This document shows, piece after piece, positions 8,766 through 17,735 of a stretch of 64,000 bases of DNA (the stretch's first letter is position 1; every line of letters starts with the position of its first letter). Under the pieces are notes generated by a model. That model was not told the DNA's origin. It saw only the letters and a program-made list of their open reading frames with translations, and made no database searches. The stretch is taken from contig CAWJBC010000009.1 of NCBI GenBank assembly GCA_963840975.1, positions 62,001 through 126,000 of the forward strand, in the 5' to 3' direction. Origin of the DNA: JAADJA01 sp963840975. GTDB lineage: Bacteria > Bacteroidota > Bacteroidia > Bacteroidales > JAADJA01. A program made the translations under genes and the position numbers.

Positions 8766-10965
8766 ACTTCAACTTCCGATCTTTTGGCTTTTTGAACACC
8801 TTCCACCTTGCGTATTTTATGGATCAACATTTCGAGGTGACTGGTATCCTTTACAACTACCTTAAAGCTACCTGCAAATTTACCATCCGATCTTGAGTCA
8901 ACATTCACCGATACCATATTAACCTTAGCATCATCAGATATCACTTTTGTAATATTATTGAGTATCCCCAATTCATCCTTACCCGTCACCTGGATAGTAG
9001 AATAGTAGTTTTTAAGCTCACCGGTTTTCCGCCATTTTACATCAATTACCCTGTAATCAAATTTTGAAATCAACTGGCGGGCATTGGGGCAACTGATGCG
9101 GTGGATAGTAATTCCCTTGCCGACCGTAACAAATCCGAAAACAGCATCTCCAGCAACAGGATGACAACATTTGGCAAGCTCATAACCCAGATTTTCGATA
9201 GAATCGCCGATAAACATGAATTCATCACTTTCGGTGGCTTTGGGCTTAAATTCTTTCTTCAGCCCTGCAATGCTGTCTTTGTCGTCTTGTTTTGCAGGGC
9301 TTGCTTCATCATCTTTAATTGATTTTTTCAGGTCAGACAGGTCAATTTTTTCTATGGCTATCAGGTAATACAAATCAATGGATGATTTCAGCTTATATTG
9401 CTTGATAAGTTTGTCAATTATAGTATCACTGAATTGAATTTTACGATTCCTGAGTTTTCTTCTCAGTATTTCCTTTCCAAGTTCAGCTTCCTGGAATCTA
9501 TTTTCGTTAATGGCTCTTTTTATTTTTGATTTTGCCTTGGTTGTTGTTACAAAACTAAGCCAGTCGAGTTTGGGTTTTTGGTTTTTGGATGTAATAATCT
9601 GAACCTTGTCACCATTTTTTAGTTCATGCCTGATGGGAACAATCCTACCATTTACCTGCGCACCGCTGCACATGTCACCCAAACTTGTATGAATATCATA
9701 GGCAAAGTCGAGCACAGTAGAACCCGCAGGTAATTTTCTCAAATCTCCTTCGGGGGTGAAAATAAAAATATGATCGCTGTAAAGATCAATCTTAGCAATC
9801 TTGTTCTTTTCAAGTCTTTCTTCCGGATGTTCAATTACTTCCCTGATCCTGCTCAGCCATTCTTCCTGTTCTTCCTTCACACCTCCTTCTTTGTATTTCC
9901 AGTGTGCAGCAAGTCCCTGCTCGGCAATTTCATCCATTCTTTTGCTTCTGATCTGAATCTCCACCCATTTGCCATTGTGACCTAAAACCGTGGTATGGAG
10001 CGATTCATATCCGGTGGCTTTGGGTGAAGAAACCCAGTCGCGAAGCCGTTGTGGATTGGGTTTGTAAATATCTGTAACCAGGGAATAAACCCGCCAGCAA
10101 TCCGCTTTTTCATTTGAGCGAATGGTATCAAGGATGATACGGATGGCAAACAGGTCATAAACTTCTTCAAATTCCACATTCTGTTTGTTCATTTTCATCC
10201 AGATGCTGTAAATGGATTTAGGGCTTCCTTTTATCTCACACTTGTGAATCCGGTTCGAACGCCAATTCGCGTTCAATGGGTTTAATGAATTCATTAATGT
10301 AGGATTTTTGCTTTGCTTTTGAATCTTTTATTTTTTTATCAACCGATTTATACACTCCCTGGAAAAGTATGCAAAAGCCAAAGGTCTTCCAGCTCAGTTT
10401 TGATATTATAAAATCCAAGCCTGTGCGAAATAGGAATATAGATATGATTAACCTCGAGCAGGAATCGTTTCTTTTTCCCGTCAGGAAGATTTTCGAACCG
10501 GCGCATATCAAAAAGCCTGTGTGCAAGTTTTATGAGTATCACCCGAATATCCTTAACAAGCGACAGAAATAACTTCCTGAAGTTTTCTGATTGAAATGAA
10601 ATTCGTTCGGTGGGTATTTCGGATAACCTGACATAGCCTTCGACAATAACAGCTATTTCGGAACCAAATGCTTTTTGAATGTCATCAATCTTTATCCTTT
10701 TGTGGTCAACCACATTGTGGAGCAGTGCGCAAATAACCGAAGGAATTCCCAGGTTCAATTCCTTAAGCGCAATTTTAGCTACTTCGATAGAATGATATAT
10801 GTATTCTTCGCCGGTTTCTTCCCACGAAGGGCGATGATACTCAAGTACCAATTCGTAGGCTTTACGCAGTAAAATCTGCTCAGGCTTTTTTATAAACGGA
10901 CGACAGGTTTTGAGCAGATCCCGGTATATTTCAGGAATTTTATGGTTGTTTTCCGTTTTGTTCAT
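8762..10965 (-). CDS. relA: RelA/SpoT-family (p)ppGpp synthetase with degenerate hydrolase domain, two frameshifts
   Basis: Read across two frameshifts, the gene encodes about 734 residues, the normal length for the family. The N-terminal HD region is present, but its catalytic motif reads HNVVDH instead of HDxxED, so ppGpp hydrolase activity is probably lost. The synthetase domain is intact (EIKGSPKSIYSIWMKM, YDLFAIRI, GYESLHTTVLG, EIQIRSKRMDEIAEQG). A TGS domain (FTPEGDLRKLPAGSTVLDFA) and a C-terminal ACT domain follow. The breaks fall near 10357 (after FPG, continuing VYKSVDKK) and within 10236-10265 (between IERELAF and EIKGSPKS). Each adds one base. With both sides conserved, sequencing indels are the simplest cause. 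Confidence 0.85.
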
Positions 10966-11153
10966 TCTGTTGCCTTTCCTGATAAAAGGTATTTCAGTTG
11001 TTAATTCGTATTGTACAATTATTAAACTAATTGTAATTAGATTTATTATTGCAAAAATGTTAACTAAAAGTTAAATACGTGCAAGAAATCTGTGCGTTAC
11101 GTAAACAACAAAATACTTTTAAACAAAAGAATTGAGATTAAGGTCAATAGGAA

Positions 11154-12167
11154 TTATTTTTCCTGGTTTCCTTTTCCTTTATCAATTTCCTTTTTTCGGG
11201 CGGTGGTAGGTTCTGCAATGGATTCACGCATTAAGGTATCTGCCTGGATATTTTTAAACTTATAATAATCCATGATACCCAGGTTACCGCTTCTGAATGC
11301 CTCTGCCATAGCCAGTGGAATCTGCACTTCAGCTTCAATTACTTTTGCACGTGCTTCCTGCGCTTTGGCTTTCATTTCCTGCTCTATGGCGACAGCCATT
11401 GCACGCCTTTCTTCAGCTTTTGCCTGGGCGATATTTTTGTCGGCATTTGCCTGGTCCATTTGTAAAACCGCACCGATATTTTTTCCTATATCAATATCGG
11501 CAATATCAATCGAAAGTATCTCGAATGCAGTACCTGAGTCCAATCCTTTGCCCAAAACCACTTTTGAAATGGAATCGGGATTCTCGAGGACTGATTTATG
11601 CGAATCTGCCGAACCGATGGACGACACGACGCCCTCTCCTACCCTTGCGAGCACAGTTTCTTCACCAGCGCCTCCAACCAACTGTTTAATGTTAGTACGT
11701 ACGGTAACCCTGGCTTTTGCAATCAACTGTATACCATCCTTTGCAACAGCTGTTACTGGCGGAGTATCAATCACTTTTGGAGTTACCGACATTCGGACTG
11801 CGTCCAATACATCACGGCCAGCAAGGTCAATGGCAGTTGCAACTTTGAAATCAAGGTCCATATTGGCTTTATCAGCCGAAATCAGCGCATTGACAACAGT
11901 AACAACGTTGCCACCTGCCAAGTAATGCGCTTCTAACGAGTCACGATTAAGCTTAAGCCCCGCTTTAGTAGCAGCGATTAAATTCCTGACAATGACTTGT
12001 GGCGGAACTTTACGCCACCGCATTAATACAAGCTGTAACAACGAAATTCTTACACCCGATAAAAGCGCTGTAAACCACAACCCTACCGGAATAAAATAAA
12101 AAATGATCCACAATCCAAAAAGTGATGCTACGCCAATGGCAATGATGATAAGAAAATTTGCTTCCAT
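11154..12167 (-). CDS. floA: Flotillin-like protein FloA
   Basis: 337 residues. Two hydrophobic segments at the N-terminus (about 3-45) form a membrane hairpin. An SPFH/PHB-like domain follows (PPVTAVAKDGIQLIAKARVTVRTNI), then the Ala/Glu-rich coiled-coil stretch ADKNIAQAKAEERRAMAVAIEQ. Length and sequence match the UPF0365 family. FloA organises functional membrane microdomains and works with NfeD-type proteins. It is the last gene of clpS-nfeD-floA, starting 3 bases after nfeD. Confidence 0.95.
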   Translation of the reverse strand: MEANFLIIIAIGVASLFGLWIIFYFIPVGLWFTALLSGVRISLLQLVLMRWRKVPPQVIVRNLIAATKAGLKLNRDSLEAHYLAGGNVVTVVNALISADKANMDLDFKVATAIDLAGRDVLDAVRMSVTPKVIDTPPVTAVAKDGIQLIAKARVTVRTNIKQLVGGAGEETVLARVGEGVVSSIGSADSHKSVLENPDSISKVVLGKGLDSGTAFEILSIDIADIDIGKNIGAVLQMDQANADKNIAQAKAEERRAMAVAIEQEMKAKAQEARAKVIEAEVQIPLAMAEAFRSGNLGIMDYYKFKNIQADTLMRESIAEPTTARKKEIDKGKGNQEK

Positions 12168-12170
12168 GTT

Positions 12171-12635
12171 TTATGTTTTTTTAACTGTTATTTTATTGAA
12201 TTCAATTTTTACGATTTCTATTTCCGTACCGGGGTCAATGAACTGCCCCATAGCGTTTACTTCATAATATTCTCCGTTAAATTCAGCTTTGCCCATAGGA
12301 GCCAGTCTTGATATAGTCTTTCCCCTGTCGCCAGATTTCACCTTTTCCAAATCAACCACGTTCACCCTGCTGTCAATACTTTTGTTCAGGGCGGCTCTTT
12401 TCCATGTCTTTGATTTTAAAGCATAATAAAGCGTTACTGCCGAAAAAAACAGCGTAAGAAGTAAGGTAATCGTTCCCGCCATGCCACCATAAACAGCATA
12501 AGCCTGCCATATCCCGATCGCTAATAATACAAAACCTACTACCCCGGCAATGTTGGTTCCGGGTAAAACCAATATTTCGAGTAAGAGAAAAAGAAAACCA
12601 ACTGCTATTAAAACTGCGATTATTGTCCAGGTCAT
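12171..12635 (-). CDS. NfeD-family membrane protein
   Basis: 154 residues. Three or four transmembrane helices span about 1-75, and a C-terminal OB-fold domain follows (RGKTISRLAPMGKAEFNGEYYEV, GTEIEIVKIEFNKITVKK). This is the short, protease-less NfeD form that usually pairs with flotillins. The gap to floA is 3 bases and to clpS 2 bases, so the three genes are almost certainly co-transcribed. Confidence 0.93.
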   Translation of the reverse strand: MTWTIIAVLIAVGFLFLLLEILVLPGTNIAGVVGFVLLAIGIWQAYAVYGGMAGTITLLLTLFFSAVTLYYALKSKTWKRAALNKSIDSRVNVVDLEKVKSGDRGKTISRLAPMGKAEFNGEYYEVNAMGQFIDPGTEIEIVKIEFNKITVKKT

Positions 12636-12637
12636 TT

Positions 12638-12910
12638 TTAATCTATGGTTACTGATAATTTTCGATTCGTCAATTCATTGTGGTAGGGTTTCAATTCTGT
12701 TATCGTTCCTGATTTTACGGCGCATTTGCCGTTGTAATGAGCAACCATAGCGCATTGTTCAGCCTGATTGGGTTCATGTTTACAAACATCAATCAACGTT
12801 TCGATTACAAAATCGAAGGTATTTACATCATCATTAAACAAAACCAATTCCCGCGAATTTTCTTCCAATTCGCTGGTCTTCCCGAATGAATGAACTTTTT
12901 CCTTTGTCAT
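12638..12910 (-). CDS. clpS: ATP-dependent Clp protease adaptor ClpS
   Basis: 90 residues. The ClpS core is clear: ELVLFNDDVNTFDFVIETLIDVC followed by EQAEQCA-type and AHYNGKCAVKSG motifs. ClpS delivers N-degron substrates to ClpA/ClpC. It is the first gene of the three-gene run. The divergent Nudix gene starts 104 bases away. Confidence 0.93.
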   Translation of the reverse strand: MTKEKVHSFGKTSELEENSRELVLFNDDVNTFDFVIETLIDVCKHEPNQAEQCAMVAHYNGKCAVKSGTITELKPYHNELTNRKLSVTID

Positions 12911-13013
12911 TGAAATTGCAATTAAAATAATGCTATAAAATTAATCAATTATTATTAAACAGATTTTCTTTTTTAGGAAAGATATTGACATCCACAATTC
13001 ATCACGAAAAGTT

Positions 13014-13712
13014 ATGGCTAATCAATCGGTTCAATATAGTTATTTTTGGGCAATGAATTTTACCGGGAAAATAGATATCAATGACATTGGAACCTTTATC
13101 CATCAATTGCAGGAAAGGATAAAATCGCCCCTACCCGGCAAGGAAGCTCATTTGAAGATGGCATCCAACTTGCGGAACAAAGCGTATAATTTTAATTATG
13201 ATCTTTCGGCTGCCATGAAAAGCAGCGTTCTTCTACTGCTCTATCCTTACCTGGATTGCTTGCATACCATTTTCATTTTAAGACAAACTTACGATGGAGT
13301 GCATTCAGGGCAGGTATCCTTTCCGGGAGGGAGATTGGAAGAAAATGATGTTTCACTTATTCATACTGCTCTGAGGGAAGCAAATGAAGAGGTTAACATT
13401 GTGGCTGATCAGGTTAAGGTTGTAGGAACTTTATCAGAGTTGTATATTCCTCCCAGCAACTTTTTGGTTTTACCGGTAATCGGGTATACCGAAAACCGCC
13501 CTGATTTCAAACCTGACATGACTGAAGTGGCTGAAATTATTGAGGCAGATATTTCTTTTCTGTTTGATGAAAGACTGCAAAAAACAAAAATACTGGATGT
13601 AAAAGGCTTTACAATTGAGGCTCCTTATTTTGATGTTCACGGCAAAACTGTATGGGGCGCAACAGCAATGATCCTGAATGAGTTGAAAGAAGTTATATTA
13701 AGTATTCATTAA
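13014..13712 (+). CDS. Nudix hydrolase, CoA-pyrophosphatase-like
   Basis: 232 residues. The Nudix box reads GGRLEENDVSLIHTALREANEEVNI (about 118-141), and the segment just before it, YDGVHSGQVSFPGGR, matches the CoA pyrophosphatase (NudL/UPF0035) signature. Predicted reaction: hydrolysis of CoA to 3',5'-ADP and 4'-phosphopantetheine. The ATG at 13014 is used; an internal ATG at 13053 is an alternative start. Transcribed alone, divergent from clpS. Confidence 0.88.
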   Translation: MANQSVQYSYFWAMNFTGKIDINDIGTFIHQLQERIKSPLPGKEAHLKMASNLRNKAYNFNYDLSAAMKSSVLLLLYPYLDCLHTIFILRQTYDGVHSGQVSFPGGRLEENDVSLIHTALREANEEVNIVADQVKVVGTLSELYIPPSNFLVLPVIGYTENRPDFKPDMTEVAEIIEADISFLFDERLQKTKILDVKGFTIEAPYFDVHGKTVWGATAMILNELKEVILSIH

Positions 13713-13762
13713 CCCGGCGAAAGGAGGCGATACTTTGAAGCTATAGCTAAATTCCAATTCGA

Positions 13763-14176
13763 TTATTCGATTACAATTTTATGTTGTAGTTTCGCCGCTT
13801 TACCCAGCATAGCTGAAACACCACAGTATTTCTCCTGGCTTAAGGTTACAGCTTTTTCCAGTTTTTCCGGGTCAAGGTTATTTCCTCTGAAAATATAGGA
13901 AATAGTAATGGTATGATAAACTTTTGGATGCTCCTCGGTCATCTCACCCTCCACCTGAACATTAAAATATTCAGGCTCCACCCTCATTTTTTTCAGCATA
14001 GAAACCACATCCATTCCTGTACAACCGCCCAAAGCCACAAGGGTTAATGGTTTGGGTCTGGGTCCATGATCGTGGCCTCCGACAGCTTCATCGGCATCAA
14101 GTAAAATTTTATGGTTGTTAACTGTGGCTTCAAAAGCCATATCCCTTGTCCATGTTACATCTACTGTACTTTTCAT
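13763..14176 (-). CDS. OsmC-family peroxide-handling protein
   Basis: 137 residues of the OsmC/YhfA family. The two redox cysteines are in LGGCTGMDV (about 51) and KYCGVSAML (about 119), the spacing used for hydroperoxide reduction. The N-terminal VNNHKILLDADEAVGGHDHGPRPKPL is typical of the YhfA-like branch. Its role in peroxide defence comes from the family, not from the context. Confidence 0.9.
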   Translation of the reverse strand: MKSTVDVTWTRDMAFEATVNNHKILLDADEAVGGHDHGPRPKPLTLVALGGCTGMDVVSMLKKMRVEPEYFNVQVEGEMTEEHPKVYHTITISYIFRGNNLDPEKLEKAVTLSQEKYCGVSAMLGKAAKLQHKIVIE

Positions 14177-14245
14177 ACGAAGTTGATTAAATTACTGTCA
14201 ACAAATCTACAAAGAATTTGGCAAATAAAATGAAACCGGTTTCGA

Positions 14246-15331
14246 TTAATTCATAAGTGGCATGATATAAATTTCCCCAGGAATTATACCTGCCTCAGTC
14301 GAATCAATGATTACGCCGTTATCAGCATTGTACCGGAAAACCCAGCCATTCTGAATATAATCCAGGGGATCGGTTCCGTAAAGGATGTTATCCAGAGGGT
14401 CATACGCCAAAGTATAAAATCCGTTTGCCCTTACAACGAAAGCTACAATTTCAGGTTCATCAGCATCAATTCCTATTTTGTAAATTCCTCCCGTGTAACG
14501 ATAAAACAGGATATCCCCTGTACCATTAATAACCAACTCTTCAGGATGATTTTCAATGGACGGAAATGCAATATTTTTAAGGATGGAATAATTTACAGGA
14601 TCTATACAAAGAAGGTGACCATTGGAATTCCCTCCCGGATGCCATGCATTTCGTCCGGTGCACATTACCCAAATATTGCCATTTTTATCCTGCTGAATCC
14701 CGGAAGGCTGAGGATAAACCTGAATTGTCTGAAGAATGGCTTGCGAAGCAAAATCAATCATCGAAATTGTGCTGTCCACAGATAAACCACCCTGGCTTAA
14801 CACCCAAACCTGATTGTTCACTTTCATCATTTTTTCAGGACCGTTAACTGGAATTGAACCAATGACTTCAAACCCGTTAAGGTTGACTATTTTGATCGAA
14901 TTATCGCCCCAGCACGAAATGTAAGCATTATTTTCATCGCCTTCGATGATATACCGTGGCGAAGGGAGGTTATCAATGGTCAGCATTTTCACAAAGGTTT
15001 TTGTATCAACGATTTCGACTTTATTGGAATTGTTAACAACGACGCAGGTCTGAGCTCCGATCACCGCAACAGATTGAACAAGATTACCCAGAACCTGACC
15101 ATCGTTCGATGTAAGAAAAAGATTGCGGTACTTTTTTCCATCTCTTGTTACAAAATCTACAGTTCCACTTCCGGTCATGAACGGACCTTCGTTTACGATA
15201 TAATAACCGTTGATATAACCTGAAACCGGCGGAGGAACAGGATTTTCTTCCTGATTATCCTTTTCACAAGAACTTGTAAAGGCAATCACCAAAGTACAAA
15301 GCCAAATTAAACCTTTCATTTTTGTTGTCAT
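14246..15331 (-). CDS. btuG: BtuG-like surface lipoprotein, cobalamin-binding beta-propeller
   Basis: 361 residues. A lipoprotein signal peptide ends with cysteine at AFTSSC (about 22). A YncE/DUF5074-like seven-bladed propeller follows, with repeats such as KVEIVDTKTFVKMLTIDNLPSPRYI and NSIKIVNLNGFEVIGSIPV. In Bacteroides, BtuG is exactly such a propeller: it caps the B12 transporter BtuB and captures cobalamin with very high affinity. Here the gene overlaps the end of the btuB-like gene by four bases (ATGA), and the pair lies behind a cobalamin riboswitch, which supports this call. Binding itself cannot be seen. Confidence 0.8.
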   Translation of the reverse strand: MTTKMKGLIWLCTLVIAFTSSCEKDNQEENPVPPPVSGYINGYYIVNEGPFMTGSGTVDFVTRDGKKYRNLFLTSNDGQVLGNLVQSVAVIGAQTCVVVNNSNKVEIVDTKTFVKMLTIDNLPSPRYIIEGDENNAYISCWGDNSIKIVNLNGFEVIGSIPVNGPEKMMKVNNQVWVLSQGGLSVDSTISMIDFASQAILQTIQVYPQPSGIQQDKNGNIWVMCTGRNAWHPGGNSNGHLLCIDPVNYSILKNIAFPSIENHPEELVINGTGDILFYRYTGGIYKIGIDADEPEIVAFVVRANGFYTLAYDPLDNILYGTDPLDYIQNGWVFRYNADNGVIIDSTEAGIIPGEIYIMPLMN

Positions 15332-17229
15332 AAAGAATTAAATTTAAAATTAACAGAAACTTTATAGGACCTTCCGGGCATTGGGTAATACTCAATTGCC
15401 TGGTAATTTTCATTCCAAAGATTATTGATGTCGAACTGAATCCCGATGATTTCTTTTTGAATATTGAAATTTTTCACTAGGGTAAGATTATGTAACGAAT
15501 ACCACGGAAGGGATTGCTTGTTGTCGGAAGTTGTATACCGCTGCCCGGTCAGGGTAAAATTATAGTTGAACAGAAAGTTATAGCCTGACAGGTTTAAATT
15601 CAAAAACAGGCGATGAACCGGAATATAAATCAATTGCTTTTTATAAGAATTGTCGCTGCTGTAAACCTTATTTTCATTGGTTGACCTGGCATACGTATAC
15701 CCTTCATTCACTTTCATAACGAACCTTTTAATTTGGATAAGTGAGTTACCCGTAAATTCAAATCCTCTAGACCAAACTTCCCTAATATTTTCGGGTTGCC
15801 AATTATTTCCGGATGGAACCCAAATGATCCAGTTAGTTACGTTTGAATTAAAAAATGTAGCTGTAAATTCTGATGAATGCTTATCCGTTTTCTTTCCGAT
15901 TCTTGCAACCAGGCTTGCCTCTTCATTCCACGATTTCTCAGGTTCGAGTTCTGTATTTCCGTATGGAATCCAGTATAATTCATTGAATGAGGGTATTCTG
16001 AAGTTCCGCGAAAAGTTCACCTTTCCGAACAGAAATTTCCAGATTCTTCCCTCCAAACCCAATGCAGGTGTAAAAGGAACAGCATAATCTTCAATCAAAT
16101 CCTGTCTCAGATTCAAATTAACCCGCCATTGAATTTTCGGGAAATATTGAAGTAAAGAGGCAAAGAGACCGAATTGGTTCTGGCTTACCCTTCCGTTGTA
16201 ATTGTTACTCTCACCCACTTCATGACTGTAATTAATTCCTGTGTTTAGTGATGTATTTGAAAATAGTTGCCGGTTGTCAATAAACTCAGTTAAATATTTA
16301 TCAGTAATAATTTTTGAATCCCTGTCATTTTCGATAAGACTTTCGGGATCCTGATAATGCAAGTTATCATGAAATAACGCTAGCTTCATGGAAGAATAAC
16401 CCTTCCTGTGAATGTTTTTGAGTGAAAAAATTGATTTTAGCGATTGATCTTCCTGCGAAGCCAGACTTGGCTTAGATACCATTGTTGCAGGAATTTCCCT
16501 TTCATTTGATTGCATCCAAACCGAAGCACCAACAAGCCATTTGGAATGAATTTGCCAGTACAAATCCTGCATCAGTCCATAATGTTGGTAAGATGCATTC
16601 TGCTGCCTGACTTTTTCACCGCTGAGGTTAGTGTAGGGAAAATCATTTTCCGACGTTTTATAAAGCAAGGTTGTTGAACTATAGAATTTCTCCCCTGATG
16701 CGGTTGCTTTTGCAAGAATACCATAATCCTGAAAACTTCCAGCAAACAAACCTGCGCCAACAGTCAGCCCTTTTCCAAATTCAGTTTCATTATTCAAATG
16801 GATACTTCCTCCGATATTTCCACTTCCGAAAAGTGAACCCGAACCTCCTGACAAAATTTGTATGGAATTGAAATAAGCAGCTGGAGCAAGGGACAGATCA
16901 AACTGCCGGATGTTGGGCGGATTAAGCTGAATGCCGTTCCAGTAAATTCCGGTATGGGTGGCTGCGGTTCCCCTGAAGGCAATCGTTGCCAGGCCGCCCT
17001 GGCCGTAGGATTTGATGTAAAGCGGTGTTTCCCTCGAAATGATCTCATCAAGGTTATCAAATTTTTTGGTTTCGAGGGTCATGTTGTCAATCGAAATTAT
17101 CTTTAATCCGGTTGAAAAAGTATTTAAGCGTGATGCAGAAATCTGAACCTGCGATAATTCAACTACGGTATCCTGGCCTGAGACCGTCAGTATCATCAAA
17201 CTAAATCCTATGAGAAGATATCCCTTCAT
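15328..17229 (-). CDS. btuB: TonB-dependent cobalamin receptor BtuB
   Basis: 633 residues. A signal peptide ends near residue 18 (SGQ), a TonB-box-like DTVVELSQVQISASR follows, and then a plug domain (TIAFRGTAATHTGIYWNGIQLNPP, GSGSLFGSGNIGGSIHL). The remainder is a 22-strand-type barrel ending in an aromatic-rich strand, YKVSVNFKFNSL. The size is that of BtuB/vitamin receptors, not the 1,000-residue SusC class. The cobalamin riboswitch 100 bases upstream identifies the substrate class. Confidence 0.92.
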   Translation of the reverse strand: MKGYLLIGFSLMILTVSGQDTVVELSQVQISASRLNTFSTGLKIISIDNMTLETKKFDNLDEIISRETPLYIKSYGQGGLATIAFRGTAATHTGIYWNGIQLNPPNIRQFDLSLAPAAYFNSIQILSGGSGSLFGSGNIGGSIHLNNETEFGKGLTVGAGLFAGSFQDYGILAKATASGEKFYSSTTLLYKTSENDFPYTNLSGEKVRQQNASYQHYGLMQDLYWQIHSKWLVGASVWMQSNEREIPATMVSKPSLASQEDQSLKSIFSLKNIHRKGYSSMKLALFHDNLHYQDPESLIENDRDSKIITDKYLTEFIDNRQLFSNTSLNTGINYSHEVGESNNYNGRVSQNQFGLFASLLQYFPKIQWRVNLNLRQDLIEDYAVPFTPALGLEGRIWKFLFGKVNFSRNFRIPSFNELYWIPYGNTELEPEKSWNEEASLVARIGKKTDKHSSEFTATFFNSNVTNWIIWVPSGNNWQPENIREVWSRGFEFTGNSLIQIKRFVMKVNEGYTYARSTNENKVYSSDNSYKKQLIYIPVHRLFLNLNLSGYNFLFNYNFTLTGQRYTTSDNKQSLPWYSLHNLTLVKNFNIQKEIIGIQFDINNLWNENYQAIEYYPMPGRSYKVSVNFKFNSL

Positions 17230-17334
17230 AAATTGTTTAAAACACAGTTCAGATCAAACTAACGAGAAAATATCTGTGAATAGATGACGGATCATTTATG
17301 CCCAGCTTTATTACCCGAAAGCTTATAACTGTTG

Positions 17335-17635
17335 TGCATACATGGCAGGTCTTCTGACTTATCCCGGAGATTGAGGCCTTCCCGTTCCGCCTGTTGCAGA
17401 TCAGTGGCAGCGGTTTCAATCCCATTTATAAAATTCCCTGCCTGCGGCAGGCAGGCAAAACCAATCTCGCCAAAAGCGAGACCAAATGCCAACAAATTGG
17501 AATTTGGATTTTCAAATATTGGAATTTGATCGGATTTACAGCAGCGGGTACTGTTGCCGAATTTCCTTAAATTCAGGAGCACGGCATTCCCTTTTCAGAC
17601 TTATTTTTTATAAGAACAAATGCACCATTTATGCA
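17335..17635 (-). promoter_or_regulatory. Cobalamin (B12) riboswitch with enlarged peripheral arm
   Basis: On the minus strand the conserved B12-box elements occur in order: AAAAGGGAATGCC (about 17597-17583), the ACAGTACCCGC...CTGTAA core (about 17555-17538), GCCACTG (17408-17402), CGGGAAGGC (about 17384-17376), and the AAGTCAGAAGACCTGCC tail (about 17361-17345). Between the core and GCCACTG lie about 130 nt with three extra hairpins, one a perfect 19-base palindrome. High B12 should repress btuB and btuG. No T-run terminator follows, so control is probably at translation. Confidence 0.93.
17437..17507. repeat. Cluster of inverted repeats inside the riboswitch arm
   Basis: Three hairpins are stacked in the peripheral arm: CCTGCCTGC-G-GCAGGCAGG (17437-17455), TCTCGC/GCGAGA (17465-17481) and CCAAAT/ATTTGG (17482-17507). 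The first resembles intergenic palindromes and looks inserted. Confidence 0.8.
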
Positions 17636-17639
17636 GAAA

Positions 17640-17647
17640 CAAATGTA
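17640..17647 (-). promoter_or_regulatory. -7 box for the btuB-btuG transcript
   Basis: TACATTTG on the minus strand; the predicted start near 17633 is where the riboswitch begins, which supports both calls. Confidence 0.65.
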
Positions 17648-17735
17648 CAGGAATTTTTATCGGAAGAAACTCATAAAATGAATAATTTTCAAAATCTTAT
17701 TAACCCTGATCGAATTCATCTTAATCAAATTCCTC

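Noticed and set aside
11272..11925. Long antisense frame opposite floA
   Set aside because: It mirrors the codon bias of floA, has no family features and no promoter box.
17292..17582. ORF over the riboswitch
   Set aside because: It is read through conserved structured RNA elements and the palindromes, and has no coding features.
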